Shown: piece after piece, positions 8,485-16,368 of the stretch
Position numbering within the stretch: the first letter of the stretch is position 1
Layout of the letters: each line of letters opens with the position of its first letter
Source of the DNA: Microbacterium sp. Clip185
Lineage (GTDB): Bacteria > Actinomycetota > Actinomycetes > Actinomycetales > Microbacteriaceae
NCBI RefSeq assembly: GCF_028743715.1
Contig: NZ_CP117996.1
Span: 434,001-498,000 of the forward strand
Direction: 5' to 3'
DNA length: 64,000 bases
Translations under genes and position numbers: made by a program
Notes under the pieces: model-generated
Databases searched by the model: none
Told to the model about the DNA's origin: nothing
What the model saw: only the letters and a program-made list of their open reading frames with translations

Positions 8485-9626
8485 CGGGTCTCCTCTTCTC
8501 TGATGCGTCGGGGGATGATGATGGCCCGACCGGTGATCTCGCCCCGCGCGAGTGCCGCGTAGGCGGCGTCCGCGTCCTCGAGGTCGAAACGGCGGGTCAC
8601 GAGTCGGTCGGTGTCGAAGGCGCCGTCGGCCGCGAGGCGGACGACGGCGGGAAGGTCCTCGCGGGTGCGGGCGCCGAACGAGCCGACGATCTGCTGGCCG
8701 CGACGCACGAGGGGGGTGATCTCCACCTGCGCCCGGGTTCCGGCGGCGGCGATGCCGATCGCGACGAGCCGCGCGCCGTCGCCGAGCATGCCGAGCCCCT
8801 GCTCCAGGGTCTCGGCGCGTCCCAGTGCCTCGAACACCACGTCGACGCCGCCCGAGCGGGCGCGCACGGCCTCGACCGGGTCCTCCGACGACGCATCGAC
8901 GGTGGCGGTCGCGCCGAGCTCGCGGGCGCTGCGCAGTTTGTCCGCCGCGATGTCGACCGCGATGACCTCGCGCGCGCCGGCGGCGAGGCACAGCGGGATG
9001 AGGCTCGAGCCGATCCCCCCGACGCCGATGATCGCGACGGTCGTCCCTTCGGCCACCTCGCCGGCGCGGAAGACGGCGCCGTAGGAGGTGAGCCCCGCGC
9101 AGCCGAGGATGCAGGAGGTCTCGGGATCGAGGCCGGGGGAGAGGACTGCGAGCGCCGAGATCGGGACGACGCAGTACTCGGCGAGCCCGCCCATCGAGTA
9201 CATCGCGAGGAACGACCCGTCCGGCATCCGAAGTCTGCTGCGGCTGTCGAACAGGGTCCCCTCCAGTCGATTGCGCCGGAAGAACTGCTCGCACAGGTCG
9301 TCGCGGCCGCGCAGGCACGCCCTGCAGGTGCGGCAGGGCATGATGAACCCGGCCACGACGGTGTCGCCGATCTCGAACGACGTGTCGCTGCCGGCGCCGA
9401 TGGCCACGATCCGCCCGCTCACCTCGTGCCCCATGACCGCGGGGCGCGGGAAGGCGACCTCGCCCTTGATCACGTGCAGGTCGGTGTGGCAGACGCCGCA
9501 CGCGATCACCTCGAGCAGCACCTCGTCGGGCCCGGGTTCCGGGACGGCGATCGTCATCATCCGCATCGCGGCGCGCTCGTCCGCCAGCACCGCTGCCCGC
9601 ATCGTCGCGGGGATGGGAGTCAACAC
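8481..9626 (-). CDS. Zinc-dependent alcohol dehydrogenase (MDR family)
   Basis: A 381-aa medium-chain dehydrogenase. CGVCHTD (43-49) and GHE supply the catalytic zinc ligands. CRTCRACLRGRDDLC supplies four cysteines of the structural zinc site, and IGVGGIGSS is the NAD-binding turn. It is the first gene of the minus-strand operon. GTG at 9626 was chosen because GAGGAC lies 5-6 bases upstream; the open frame reaching to 9986 would cross the divergent UGSC gene. It probably oxidises an alcohol or hydroxy intermediate before CoA activation. The substrate is unknown. Confidence 0.85.
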   Translation of the reverse strand: MLTPIPATMRAAVLADERAAMRMMTIAVPEPGPDEVLLEVIACGVCHTDLHVIKGEVAFPRPAVMGHEVSGRIVAIGAGSDTSFEIGDTVVAGFIMPCRTCRACLRGRDDLCEQFFRRNRLEGTLFDSRSRLRMPDGSFLAMYSMGGLAEYCVVPISALAVLSPGLDPETSCILGCAGLTSYGAVFRAGEVAEGTTVAIIGVGGIGSSLIPLCLAAGAREVIAVDIAADKLRSARELGATATVDASSEDPVEAVRARSGGVDVVFEALGRAETLEQGLGMLGDGARLVAIGIAAAGTRAQVEITPLVRRGQQIVGSFGARTREDLPAVVRLAADGAFDTDRLVTRRFDLEDADAAYAALARGEITGRAIIIPRRIREEETR

Positions 9627-9691
9627 GGATCGTCCTCGTTCCTGTGGTCTCCCAGCATCCTGTCCGCTGCCCTCCGGACGAGCACGCACCC

Positions 9692-9707
9692 TTCCGTGGA
9701 GTGAAAA
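9692..9707. promoter_or_regulatory. IclR-type operator candidate (site B) in a divergent promoter
   Basis: TTCCGTGGAGTGAAAA lies in the 154-bp gap between the divergent alcohol dehydrogenase and UGSC operons. It matches site A at 2608 (TTCCACGCAGTGGAAA) and site C at 13393 (TTCCGGTGAGTGAAAA) over the TTCC and AGTGnAAA parts. A single regulator bound here could control both operons. Confidence 0.5.
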
Positions 9708-9780
9708 CCAGCCTCCGAGCGAGGCGAGCGCGCGTGTCATCCTGACCGCCGCGCAACTGGCGCGACGAAGGGAGAGCGAG

Positions 9781-10323
9781 ATGGCACCGCAGGAAGCGCT
9801 GCTGGATCCGACCGGGATGAGCGCGGGCGCCGACGACGGCACGCTCGCCGCTCGTCCGGTGAGCCTGCGAGGACTCCGGGTCGGGCTGCTGGACAACACG
9901 AAGCCGAACGCCACGATGCTGCTGGAGGAGATCGCCGCGATCCTCCAGCGCGAGCATGCCGCGGGCGAGGCCACGCTGTACACCAAGGACTACTTCGGGA
10001 CCCCCCTGTCCGAACCGCTGCTGGAGCGCATCGCGGCGGAGAACGACATCGTGATCACCGCGGTCGGCGACTGCGGCAGCTGCTCGGCGGCGACCGTCGC
10101 CGACGGGATCATGTTCGAACGCGCGGGAGTGCCGACGGTGTCGATCACCTCGGACTCGTTCTTCATGTCTGGTCGCGCCATGGCCTCGGTGCAAGGCTTC
10201 CCGGGGTTCGAGTTCACCGCCGTCGCGCATCCGATGGCGAGTCTGACGGAGACCGAGGTGCGCGAGCGCGCGGCCGCGGTCATGCCCGAGGTCCTGCGGA
10301 TCCTGGGCGTGGAGGAGGGATGA
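9781..10323 (+). CDS. UGSC-family protein (cysteine form)
   Basis: A 180-aa protein of the UGSC family, named after a motif in which selenocysteine or cysteine precedes GSC. Here the motif is VGDCGSC, with Cys98 encoded by TGC at 10072, and it is followed by SAATVADGIMFERAGVPTV. The alternating beta/alpha pattern (GLRVGLLDNTKPN, then DIVITAVGD, then VSITSDSF) suggests a Rossmann-like or thioredoxin-like fold. No biochemical function is established to my knowledge; a Cys-based redox or ligase role is a guess. The ATG has AAGGGAGAG upstream. It is the first gene of the operon that ends with aconitase X and overlaps the next gene by 4 bp. Confidence 0.8.
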   Translation: MAPQEALLDPTGMSAGADDGTLAARPVSLRGLRVGLLDNTKPNATMLLEEIAAILQREHAAGEATLYTKDYFGTPLSEPLLERIAAENDIVITAVGDCGSCSAATVADGIMFERAGVPTVSITSDSFFMSGRAMASVQGFPGFEFTAVAHPMASLTETEVRERAAAVMPEVLRILGVEEG

Positions 10324-11435
10324 CGATGACGCTTCTGACGGACGAGACGCCCACGGTCGACGCCGACCGCGTGCGCGAGCTGGTCGAGTACTACTACGAG
10401 AACGACTGGACCGACGGCCTGCCCGTGGTGCCGGTCACCGAGACGCTCCTCGAGGAGTTCCTCGCCGCCACGGATCGGGGCGCGGACGAGGTGCTGTTCA
10501 CGATCTCGCACCTCAACCGCTCGATGACGGTGCGGCTGGCGGCGATCAACGCGGCCATGGCCGGATGTCGGGCGGACTACTTCCCGACCGTGATCGCGGC
10601 GTGGGAGGCCATCGCGAAGGAGCCGCATCCGGCTCGCGGGATCTGGCAGTCGACGACCGGCACGGCGCCCATGCTCGTCGTCAACGGGCCCGTCCGCGAG
10701 CGGATCGGGCTCAACGGACGCGGCAACGTCTTCGGATCGGGCTTCCGCGCCAACGCCACGATCGGGCGCGCGATCCGACTCGGATGCATCAACGTGTTCG
10801 GCCTGCATCCGCACAAGCTCGACCAGGCGACGCAGGGGACTCCCGCGAAGTACTCGGCGTGCATCGCCGAGAACGAGGAGCAGAGCCCGTGGGAGCCGCT
10901 GCACGTCGAGCACGGCTTCGCCCCTGGCGACGACGTCGTGACAGCGTTCGTCATCCGCTCGGTCGTGCACATCGAGGCGCGGCACACGCAGGAGCCCGAG
11001 CAGCTGGCGCGGGACCTGATCGACACGATCGCCCGCACGGGTGCGCTCATCCACGAGTACACGAGCGCGCTGCTCGTGCTCACGCCCGAGCATGCGCAGG
11101 TGTTCGCCCGTGCCGGCTGGAGCAAGGACGATCTGCGCACCTTCGTGTTCGAGAACGCCCGTCGCACCCGCGCGGAGCTCGCCGCCGTCGGCAAGGACGC
11201 GCTGTCGCACAAGACGCGCTGGCGGTTGCCGAGCACCCACCCCGACTCGATGCCCGACACGGCGAGCGCCGGCGACGAACCCGAGGCGGTCGCATCTCTG
11301 CACAGCCCCAGCTCGGTGCAGATCATGGTCGCCGGCGCCGACAACGCGGGCGTCTCGGCGGTCGTGGAGATCTTCACCCTGAACCCGCCGCGCGAGATCC
11401 CCTTCTCGCAGAGCCGGATCGGCGGCGAGCGATGA
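10320..11435 (+). CDS. Conserved protein of unknown function, UGSC partner
   Basis: A 371-aa protein with no domain I can name. Its distinctive conserved-looking blocks are DWTDGLPVVPVTE (29-41), INAAMAGCRADYFP, NGRGNVFGSGFRANATIGRA and CIAENEEQSPWEPLHVEHG. I recall proteins with these blocks encoded beside UGSC proteins in environmental Actinobacteria and Proteobacteria, also unassigned. There is no signal peptide or membrane segment, so it should be cytoplasmic. It overlaps the genes on both sides by 4 bp, implying tight co-expression and perhaps a complex with the UGSC protein. Confidence 0.75.
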   Translation: MTMTLLTDETPTVDADRVRELVEYYYENDWTDGLPVVPVTETLLEEFLAATDRGADEVLFTISHLNRSMTVRLAAINAAMAGCRADYFPTVIAAWEAIAKEPHPARGIWQSTTGTAPMLVVNGPVRERIGLNGRGNVFGSGFRANATIGRAIRLGCINVFGLHPHKLDQATQGTPAKYSACIAENEEQSPWEPLHVEHGFAPGDDVVTAFVIRSVVHIEARHTQEPEQLARDLIDTIARTGALIHEYTSALLVLTPEHAQVFARAGWSKDDLRTFVFENARRTRAELAAVGKDALSHKTRWRLPSTHPDSMPDTASAGDEPEAVASLHSPSSVQIMVAGADNAGVSAVVEIFTLNPPREIPFSQSRIGGER

Positions 11436-11680
11436 GCGCCGCGACCTCGGTCGACGAGGCCCTCGCCCCCTTCGGGGAGATGATGGGCGCCGACGGGTAC
11501 CTGCTCAGCTGGGAGCCCTCCGGTGACGATCGGATCGTCGTGCGCATCGCGGCGGGAGAGGGCGCCTGTGCGGATTGCCTCGTGCCGCTGAGCGTCATGG
11601 AGGCGATCATGGGCCAGGCGCTCGCGCCGACCGCGTACGAACTGGATCACGTCGTGCTGCCCGAGGGCGCCGCGCACTGA
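11432..11680 (+). CDS. Small CxxC protein resembling the NifU C-terminal domain
   Basis: An 82-aa protein. Residues about 18-65 follow the NifU C-terminal (iron-sulfur scaffold) layout: a beta strand GYLLSW, a second strand RIVVRIAAGEG, then ACADCLVP with a CxxC pair, then a helix. The similarity is by pattern only and is remote. Its place just before aconitase X, a probable iron-sulfur dehydratase, would suit a dedicated cluster carrier or a small redox subunit. It overlaps the previous gene by 4 bp and is easily missed because of its size. Confidence 0.65.
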   Translation: MSAATSVDEALAPFGEMMGADGYLLSWEPSGDDRIVVRIAAGEGACADCLVPLSVMEAIMGQALAPTAYELDHVVLPEGAAH

Positions 11681-11693
11681 GCGGGCCGCGATC

Positions 11694-12974
11694 ATGCACC
11701 TCACCGATGAGGAGAAGCGCATGCGCGACGGCGTCGAGGGCGACGCCGTCGCGGTCGCGATGGACCTGCTGATCCGCTACGGCGACGCGCTCCAGGCGGA
11801 GCGTCTGGTCGCCACCCGCAACGTCGCCGGCACCATGACCCAGCCCTCGCCCGCCAAGGCGAAGCTGGTGGCCGAGGGCGGCTGGGCCAAGGCGTTCGCC
11901 GTCATGAACCTCGACAGCGACCGGGAGCTCGAGATCCCCTCGATGCGCGTGCCCACCTGTCAGCTGCAGCACGGTTTCGGCGCAGACGCCGAAGGGCTCA
12001 CCCGCTACCCGGCCGACAGCATCCGGCTGCAGGAGGATGCGGAGTCGTACTTCACCGAGCGGGGCGTGCGGGTGCTGGGCACCTGCACGCCCTACCAGGT
12101 GGGGAACCTTCCCGTCCTCGGCGAGCACTGCGCCTGGATGGAGTCCTCCGCCGTCGTCTACGCGAACTCCGTCCTGGGGGCGCGCACCAACTGCGAGGGA
12201 GCGGCATCCACCGGCGCCGCGTCGCTGACCGGCCGCATCCCGTACTGGGGCAACCATCTGCCCGCGAACCGTCTCGCCACCCACCTCGTGCGGGCCGAGA
12301 CGCCCGTGGAGGGATTCCGAGAGTGGGGGCTGCTCGGCTACTTCGTGGGCGAGCTCGTCCAGGAGGCGAGACCGGCGGTCGTCGGCTCGCTCGCGCCGGC
12401 ATCGGATGCGGACCTCAAGCACTTCGGTGCGGCCACCGCGACCTCGGGCGGTGTGGAGCTGTACCACCTGCCCGGTGTCACGCCGGAGGCGCCGACCCTG
12501 GAGGCGGCGTTCGGGAGATCCCGGATCCCGGAGGCGGTGACGTACGGCTCGCGGGAGCGGCGGGCGACCTACGAGACGCTCAACGCGCAGGGCGAGAGCA
12601 CGGAGGTCGACTTCGTGCTGCTCGGCTGCCCGCATGCCTCGCTCGCACAGGTGCAGGAGATCGCGGGGCTCCTCGAGGGGCGTCGGTTGGCCGACGACGT
12701 GCAGCTGTGGATCATGCTGCCGCGTGCGCTCGCCGCCGACGCCTTGCGCCAGGGCTGGACGCGCACGATCACCCGCGCCGGAGGGCGGGTGCTGACCGAG
12801 TCGTGCCCCGCCATGTCGCGCGCAGCGCCGCCCGGCACCCGCGTGATGGCGACGGACTCTGCCAAGCAGGCCCACTACCTGCCCGCGATCCTCGGCATCG
12901 AGGCGTGGTTCGGCACGACGTGGGAGTGCGTGGATGCGGCCGTCACGGGCCGCTGGCGGGGGGAGCTCACGTGA
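11694..12974 (+). CDS. Aconitase X large (catalytic) subunit
   Basis: A 426-aa member of the AcnX (DUF521) family. GTCTPYQVGNLPVLGEH and SSAVVYANSVLGARTNCEGA are the signature blocks. Cys131, Cys312 (LGCPHAS) and Cys371 (TESCPAM) are good candidates for iron-sulfur ligands. Known AcnX enzymes dehydrate cis-3-hydroxy-L-proline in bacteria or mevalonate 5-phosphate in archaea, so this one is probably a hydro-lyase of a hydroxy acid. The context (UGSC protein, NitT/TauT-type importer) matches neither known pathway, so the substrate is open. It overlaps the small-subunit gene by 4 bp. The gap to the previous gene is 13 bp and the RBS is weak. Confidence 0.85.
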   Translation: MHLTDEEKRMRDGVEGDAVAVAMDLLIRYGDALQAERLVATRNVAGTMTQPSPAKAKLVAEGGWAKAFAVMNLDSDRELEIPSMRVPTCQLQHGFGADAEGLTRYPADSIRLQEDAESYFTERGVRVLGTCTPYQVGNLPVLGEHCAWMESSAVVYANSVLGARTNCEGAASTGAASLTGRIPYWGNHLPANRLATHLVRAETPVEGFREWGLLGYFVGELVQEARPAVVGSLAPASDADLKHFGAATATSGGVELYHLPGVTPEAPTLEAAFGRSRIPEAVTYGSRERRATYETLNAQGESTEVDFVLLGCPHASLAQVQEIAGLLEGRRLADDVQLWIMLPRALAADALRQGWTRTITRAGGRVLTESCPAMSRAAPPGTRVMATDSAKQAHYLPAILGIEAWFGTTWECVDAAVTGRWRGELT

Positions 12975-13405
12975 TCGAGCTGGTGGGGCGGGGTATCGTG
13001 CCCGGACGCGTGCGCGCGCCGGCGCTCGTCACGCGGGAGCCGATCTCCGGCTTCGGGGGTATCGACGTCGCGACCGGCACGGTGATCGAACCGCGGCACG
13101 AGCTGTTCGGGCAGTGCTTCACGGGTCGGGTGCTCGTCTTCCCCGGCGCCAAGGGCTCGTCGGGCTGGTCGGGGTTCTTCCAGAGCACGCGGCTCATGGG
13201 CACCGCACCCGCAGCCCTCGTCTTCGACGTGATCACGACGAAGGCGGTGCTCGGCGCCATCGTGACGCGGGTGCCCACGGTCGTGCAGGCTGCCCCTGCG
13301 CCTGTGGACACGATCCGCACGGGCGACCTCGTGGAGGTCGACGGCGACACCGGTCGGATCGTCGTGATCCGGACCGACGGGGTGGCGGTGCATTCCGGTG
13401 AGTGA
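12971..13405 (+). CDS. Aconitase X small (swivel) subunit
   Basis: A 144-aa DUF126 protein corresponding to the swivelling domain of aconitase. FPGAKGSSGWSGFFQST is the conserved serine-rich loop that completes the AcnX active site. Many AcnX proteins are fusions of the two parts; here they are separate genes with a GTGA overlap, so a heterodimer is expected. The stop codon lies inside the operator-like motif at 13393-13408. Confidence 0.85.
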   Translation: MIELVGRGIVPGRVRAPALVTREPISGFGGIDVATGTVIEPRHELFGQCFTGRVLVFPGAKGSSGWSGFFQSTRLMGTAPAALVFDVITTKAVLGAIVTRVPTVVQAAPAPVDTIRTGDLVEVDGDTGRIVVIRTDGVAVHSGE

Positions 13406-13408
13406 AAA
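13393..13408. promoter_or_regulatory. IclR-type operator candidate (site C)
   Basis: TTCCGGTGAGTGAAAA overlaps the end of the aconitase X small-subunit gene, 88 bp before the importer operon. It differs from site B at two adjacent bases only. Its repeated presence in front of three units of one island is the main evidence for a shared regulon. Confidence 0.45.
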
Positions 13409-13495
13409 GGTGGTTGGACCCCGGCGTACTGGTTCGCAGACTCGTCGTGTCGCTCGCAATGGCGTGAGCGGATCATCCCGACACAGGAGTCAGAC

Positions 13496-14581
13496 ATGAT
13501 CACAGCAGTTCGTCGTCCGAAGACCCGCCGTCTGTCGCTGGTCGCAGCGTCGCTCGCGGTGGGCGCGCTCGCGCTCACGGGATGCGGCGGAGGTGCCGCG
13601 GAGGAGTCGGGCTCCACGCCCGGTGCCGGCGGGGATCTCGGCTCCATGACGGTGGTCACGTTCCTGCCCCTGGAGTCGTTCAGCTTCGGCCCGGAGATGT
13701 TCGCGTACTCGGGCGGCTACTTCGAGAAGCACGGACTCGACGTGACGCTCCAGCCGGTGCAGGGCACGTCCGCCGCGATCCAGTCGCTGCTCGGCGGCGC
13801 CACCACCTTGACCCGTGCGAGCACGGTCGACGTGTTCCCGCCGATGGTCGACGGACAGCCGATCCGCGCCGTGGGCACGATGGCGTACAAGTCGAACCTG
13901 CGCATGATCTCGGTCGAGGACGACCCGATCACGACCCCCGCCGACATGGAGGGCAAGGTCATCGGCATGGGCTCGATCGGCGGGACGAGCGAGAAGCTCC
14001 TGAACCTGACGCTGGACGACGCGGGCATCGCGGAGGACACCGTGACCCGCCAGGCGGTGCCCGTCACGGCGGCGACCCTGGAGGTCGTGCGTCAGGGACA
14101 GCTCGACGGCTACATCGTCAGCCTCGACACCTCCCTCGCCATCGGCCAGCAGAACCCGGATGCCGTCGTCGACGACGCCGGACTCGGCGACGCTCCCGAC
14201 ATCCAGACCTGGATCACGACCGAGTCGAACCTCAAGGACGAGAAGAAGGTCGCGCAGATCGAGGCGTTCATGGCCGCCATCCGCGAGGCCGTGCAGGACA
14301 TGATCGACGATGCGCCGAACGACTTCGCCAACGTGCTGAAGACGCTGCGCGACAGCGGCGACTGGAACTTCCCGGCGCTCGCCGACGACAAGATCGCAGC
14401 GGCGGCGCTCGAGGTGTACACGACCCAGACCTGGATCGACGCCGACGGCGGCGTGCCGCTGCTGGAGAACGACCTGGACGCCTGGCAGGCGACCTACGAC
14501 ACCTACGTCAAGGCGGGGATGCTCGAGGGTGGCCAGAACCCGGGCGACTGGATCACGAACGACTACGTGCCCGCCGACTGA
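13496..14581 (+). CDS. ABC importer substrate-binding lipoprotein, NMT1/SsuA-like
   Basis: A 361-aa lipoprotein. The signal ends in LALTGC, with Cys30 as the lipidated residue. The mature part has the NMT1/THI5-like periplasmic-binding fold used by nitrate, sulfonate, taurine and aromatic-acid importers: GYFEKHGLDVTLQPVQG, then LGGATTLTRAST, then a helix around KVIGMGSIGGTSEKLL. It has a clear RBS (CAGGAG). ATPase and permease genes follow at once. The ligand is not readable from sequence; the island context suggests it is the substrate degraded by the neighbouring enzymes. Confidence 0.85.
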   Translation: MITAVRRPKTRRLSLVAASLAVGALALTGCGGGAAEESGSTPGAGGDLGSMTVVTFLPLESFSFGPEMFAYSGGYFEKHGLDVTLQPVQGTSAAIQSLLGGATTLTRASTVDVFPPMVDGQPIRAVGTMAYKSNLRMISVEDDPITTPADMEGKVIGMGSIGGTSEKLLNLTLDDAGIAEDTVTRQAVPVTAATLEVVRQGQLDGYIVSLDTSLAIGQQNPDAVVDDAGLGDAPDIQTWITTESNLKDEKKVAQIEAFMAAIREAVQDMIDDAPNDFANVLKTLRDSGDWNFPALADDKIAAAALEVYTTQTWIDADGGVPLLENDLDAWQATYDTYVKAGMLEGGQNPGDWITNDYVPAD

Positions 14582-14599
14582 GCACGGGAAGGAACGATC

Positions 14600-15433
14600 A
14601 TGAGCAACGACACCGTCGTCACGGCTGATCCGCCGCTGACTCAGACCGCGACGCAGCCCCGCCTGCGCATCCGGGGCGTCGGGCGCGACTTCCAGACCCG
14701 GGCGGGCGTGACCCACGCCGTGTCGGGTGTCGACCTCGACATCCAGCGCGGCGAGTTCGTCGCCCTGATCGGGCGCTCGGGATGCGGCAAGACGACGCTT
14801 CTGCGCATGATCGGAGGCCTGCTCGCGCCGACCGCGGGTTCGATCGAGGTCGACGGGCGCCACCTGTGGCGTGACGGCCGGGTCGAGCCGTCCGCCGTGA
14901 CCCGGCTCGGGTTCGTGTTCCAGGAGAGCAACCTGTTCCCCTGGTTCTCCGTGCTCGACAACATCGCGCTGCCGTTGAAGCTGCGCGGTGTGGGCAAGAC
15001 GGAGCGCCGAGTGCGTGCGGCCGAGCTCGCCGACCTCGTGGGGCTGAAGGGCTTCGAGCGTTCGTATCCGCGTGAGCTGTCGGGCGGGATGCGTCAGCGC
15101 GCCGCGATCGCGCGCTCGCTGAGCACCGAGCCCGACCTGCTGCTCATGGACGAGCCGTTCGGGGCGCTGGACGCGCTGACGCGCGAGCGGATGAACCTGG
15201 AGCTGCAGCGCATCGTCCTGCAGACCAACTCCACGGTCGTCTTCGTGACGCACGACATCCCCGAGGCGGTGTTCCTCGCGGATCGGGTCGTGCACATGAC
15301 GCCGCGGCCGGGCCGCATCCGACAGATCCTGACCGTTCCGGACGCCAAGCCGCGCGACATCGAGTTGCAGACGACGCCCGGATTCAACGACATCGTGCGC
15401 AGCCTTCGCCACGACCTCGACGAGGAGGAATGA
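14600..15433 (+). CDS. ABC importer ATPase, SsuB/TauB-like
   Basis: A 277-aa ABC ATPase with every core motif: Walker A GRSGCGKTT (about 58-66), Q-loop FQESNLFPW, signature LSGGMRQRAAIARSL, Walker B LLLMDEPFGALD and the switch histidine in VTHDIPEA. The profile is that of nitrate/sulfonate/taurine-type importers. It starts 18 bp after the binding-protein gene and ends 4 bp before the permease gene. Confidence 0.9.
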   Translation: MSNDTVVTADPPLTQTATQPRLRIRGVGRDFQTRAGVTHAVSGVDLDIQRGEFVALIGRSGCGKTTLLRMIGGLLAPTAGSIEVDGRHLWRDGRVEPSAVTRLGFVFQESNLFPWFSVLDNIALPLKLRGVGKTERRVRAAELADLVGLKGFERSYPRELSGGMRQRAAIARSLSTEPDLLLMDEPFGALDALTRERMNLELQRIVLQTNSTVVFVTHDIPEAVFLADRVVHMTPRPGRIRQILTVPDAKPRDIELQTTPGFNDIVRSLRHDLDEEE

Positions 15434-15437
15434 GCGC

Positions 15438-16298
15438 ATGACCACCGTGCAAGCACCCCCGGACCAGCCGACCACCACCTCGGTCGTCACCCTCGAACGC
15501 CGGCGCGCCCGCGCCCGGACCATGAAGATCCTGCCGTGGATCGTGACCCCGGCCCTCGTGGTCGTGATCATCGGCCTCTGGCAGCTCTACGTCAGCGTCT
15601 TCGAGGTGAACCCGTTCGTCTTCCCGCCGCCCGCGGCGGTCGGCGAGGCGTTCGTCGCACTCGTGGCCGACGGCAAGACGTGGGCGGAGGCGGGCGTCAC
15701 CGTCACCGAGATCCTCGTCGGCTTCGCCGTGGCCGTCGTCCTCGGTGTCGTCGTGGGCGTCGTGCTCGGCAAGCTCCCGTGGCTCGAGGTCAGCATCCGC
15801 CCGCTCATCGTCATCGCCCAGGTGGCCCCGAAGGTCGCCTTCGTGCCCCTCTTCGTGATCTGGTTCGGCTTCGGGATCACCTCCAAGATCGTCCTCGCCG
15901 CGCTGCTGGCGTTCTTCCCCGTCATGCTCAACGTGCTGCTGGGCGTGCGGTCCGTCGAGCGGGGACAGCGCGAGGTGATGCGCAGCCTCAACGCCTCCAG
16001 GGCGCAGACGTTCACGCAGCTCGAGATGCGCAGCCTGCAGCCGTACCTGTTCGCCGGGATGGAGGTCGCGATCGTCCTCGCCACGATCGGCGCCATCGTC
16101 GGCGAGTACCTCGGCGGCAGCGTCGGACTCGGCGCGATGGTCGTGCGAGCAATGAACTCGCTGGATGCGGCGCGCACCTTCGCGCTGATCCTGCTGCTCT
16201 CGCTGATCGGTCTCGTGCTGTATCTGATCGTCAACGAGGCGAAGCGGTTCTTCATCCCGTGGCACGAGTCGGTCTACGGCCTGCGCGAGAACCTCTGA
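15438..16298 (+). CDS. ABC importer permease, SsuC/TauC-like
   Basis: A 286-aa inner-membrane permease with about six hydrophobic segments. The first is around ALVVVIIGLWQLYV, and the EAA loop lies around RSLNASRAQTFTQLEMRSLQ, which contacts the ATPase. It completes a three-gene NitT/TauT importer and is followed by a strong hairpin at 16311-16343. Confidence 0.88.
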   Translation: MTTVQAPPDQPTTTSVVTLERRRARARTMKILPWIVTPALVVVIIGLWQLYVSVFEVNPFVFPPPAAVGEAFVALVADGKTWAEAGVTVTEILVGFAVAVVLGVVVGVVLGKLPWLEVSIRPLIVIAQVAPKVAFVPLFVIWFGFGITSKIVLAALLAFFPVMLNVLLGVRSVERGQREVMRSLNASRAQTFTQLEMRSLQPYLFAGMEVAIVLATIGAIVGEYLGGSVGLGAMVVRAMNSLDAARTFALILLLSLIGLVLYLIVNEAKRFFIPWHESVYGLRENL

Positions 16299-16310
16299 TC
16301 CGCACATCCC

Positions 16311-16343
16311 CGACGCCGCGCCCTCGCCACGGGCGCGGCGTCG
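16311..16343 (+). terminator. Hairpin after the importer operon
   Basis: CGACGCCGCGCCC and GGGCGCGGCGTCG form a perfect 13-bp stem with a 7-base loop, between the permease stop and the second IclR gene. No U-run follows, as is common in high-GC Actinobacteria. Confidence 0.7.
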
Positions 16344-16368
16344 GCGCGCGTCGTGGGAAGGTAGCCAG

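Noticed and set aside
10060..10090. Selenocysteine at the UGSC motif
   Set aside because: The first motif residue is encoded by TGC, not TGA, so the protein uses cysteine and no SECIS element is needed.
13490..15571. A 693-aa minus-strand open frame across the importer operon
   Set aside because: It is antisense to the binding-protein and ATPase genes, which have complete motifs. It shows no domain and no RBS.
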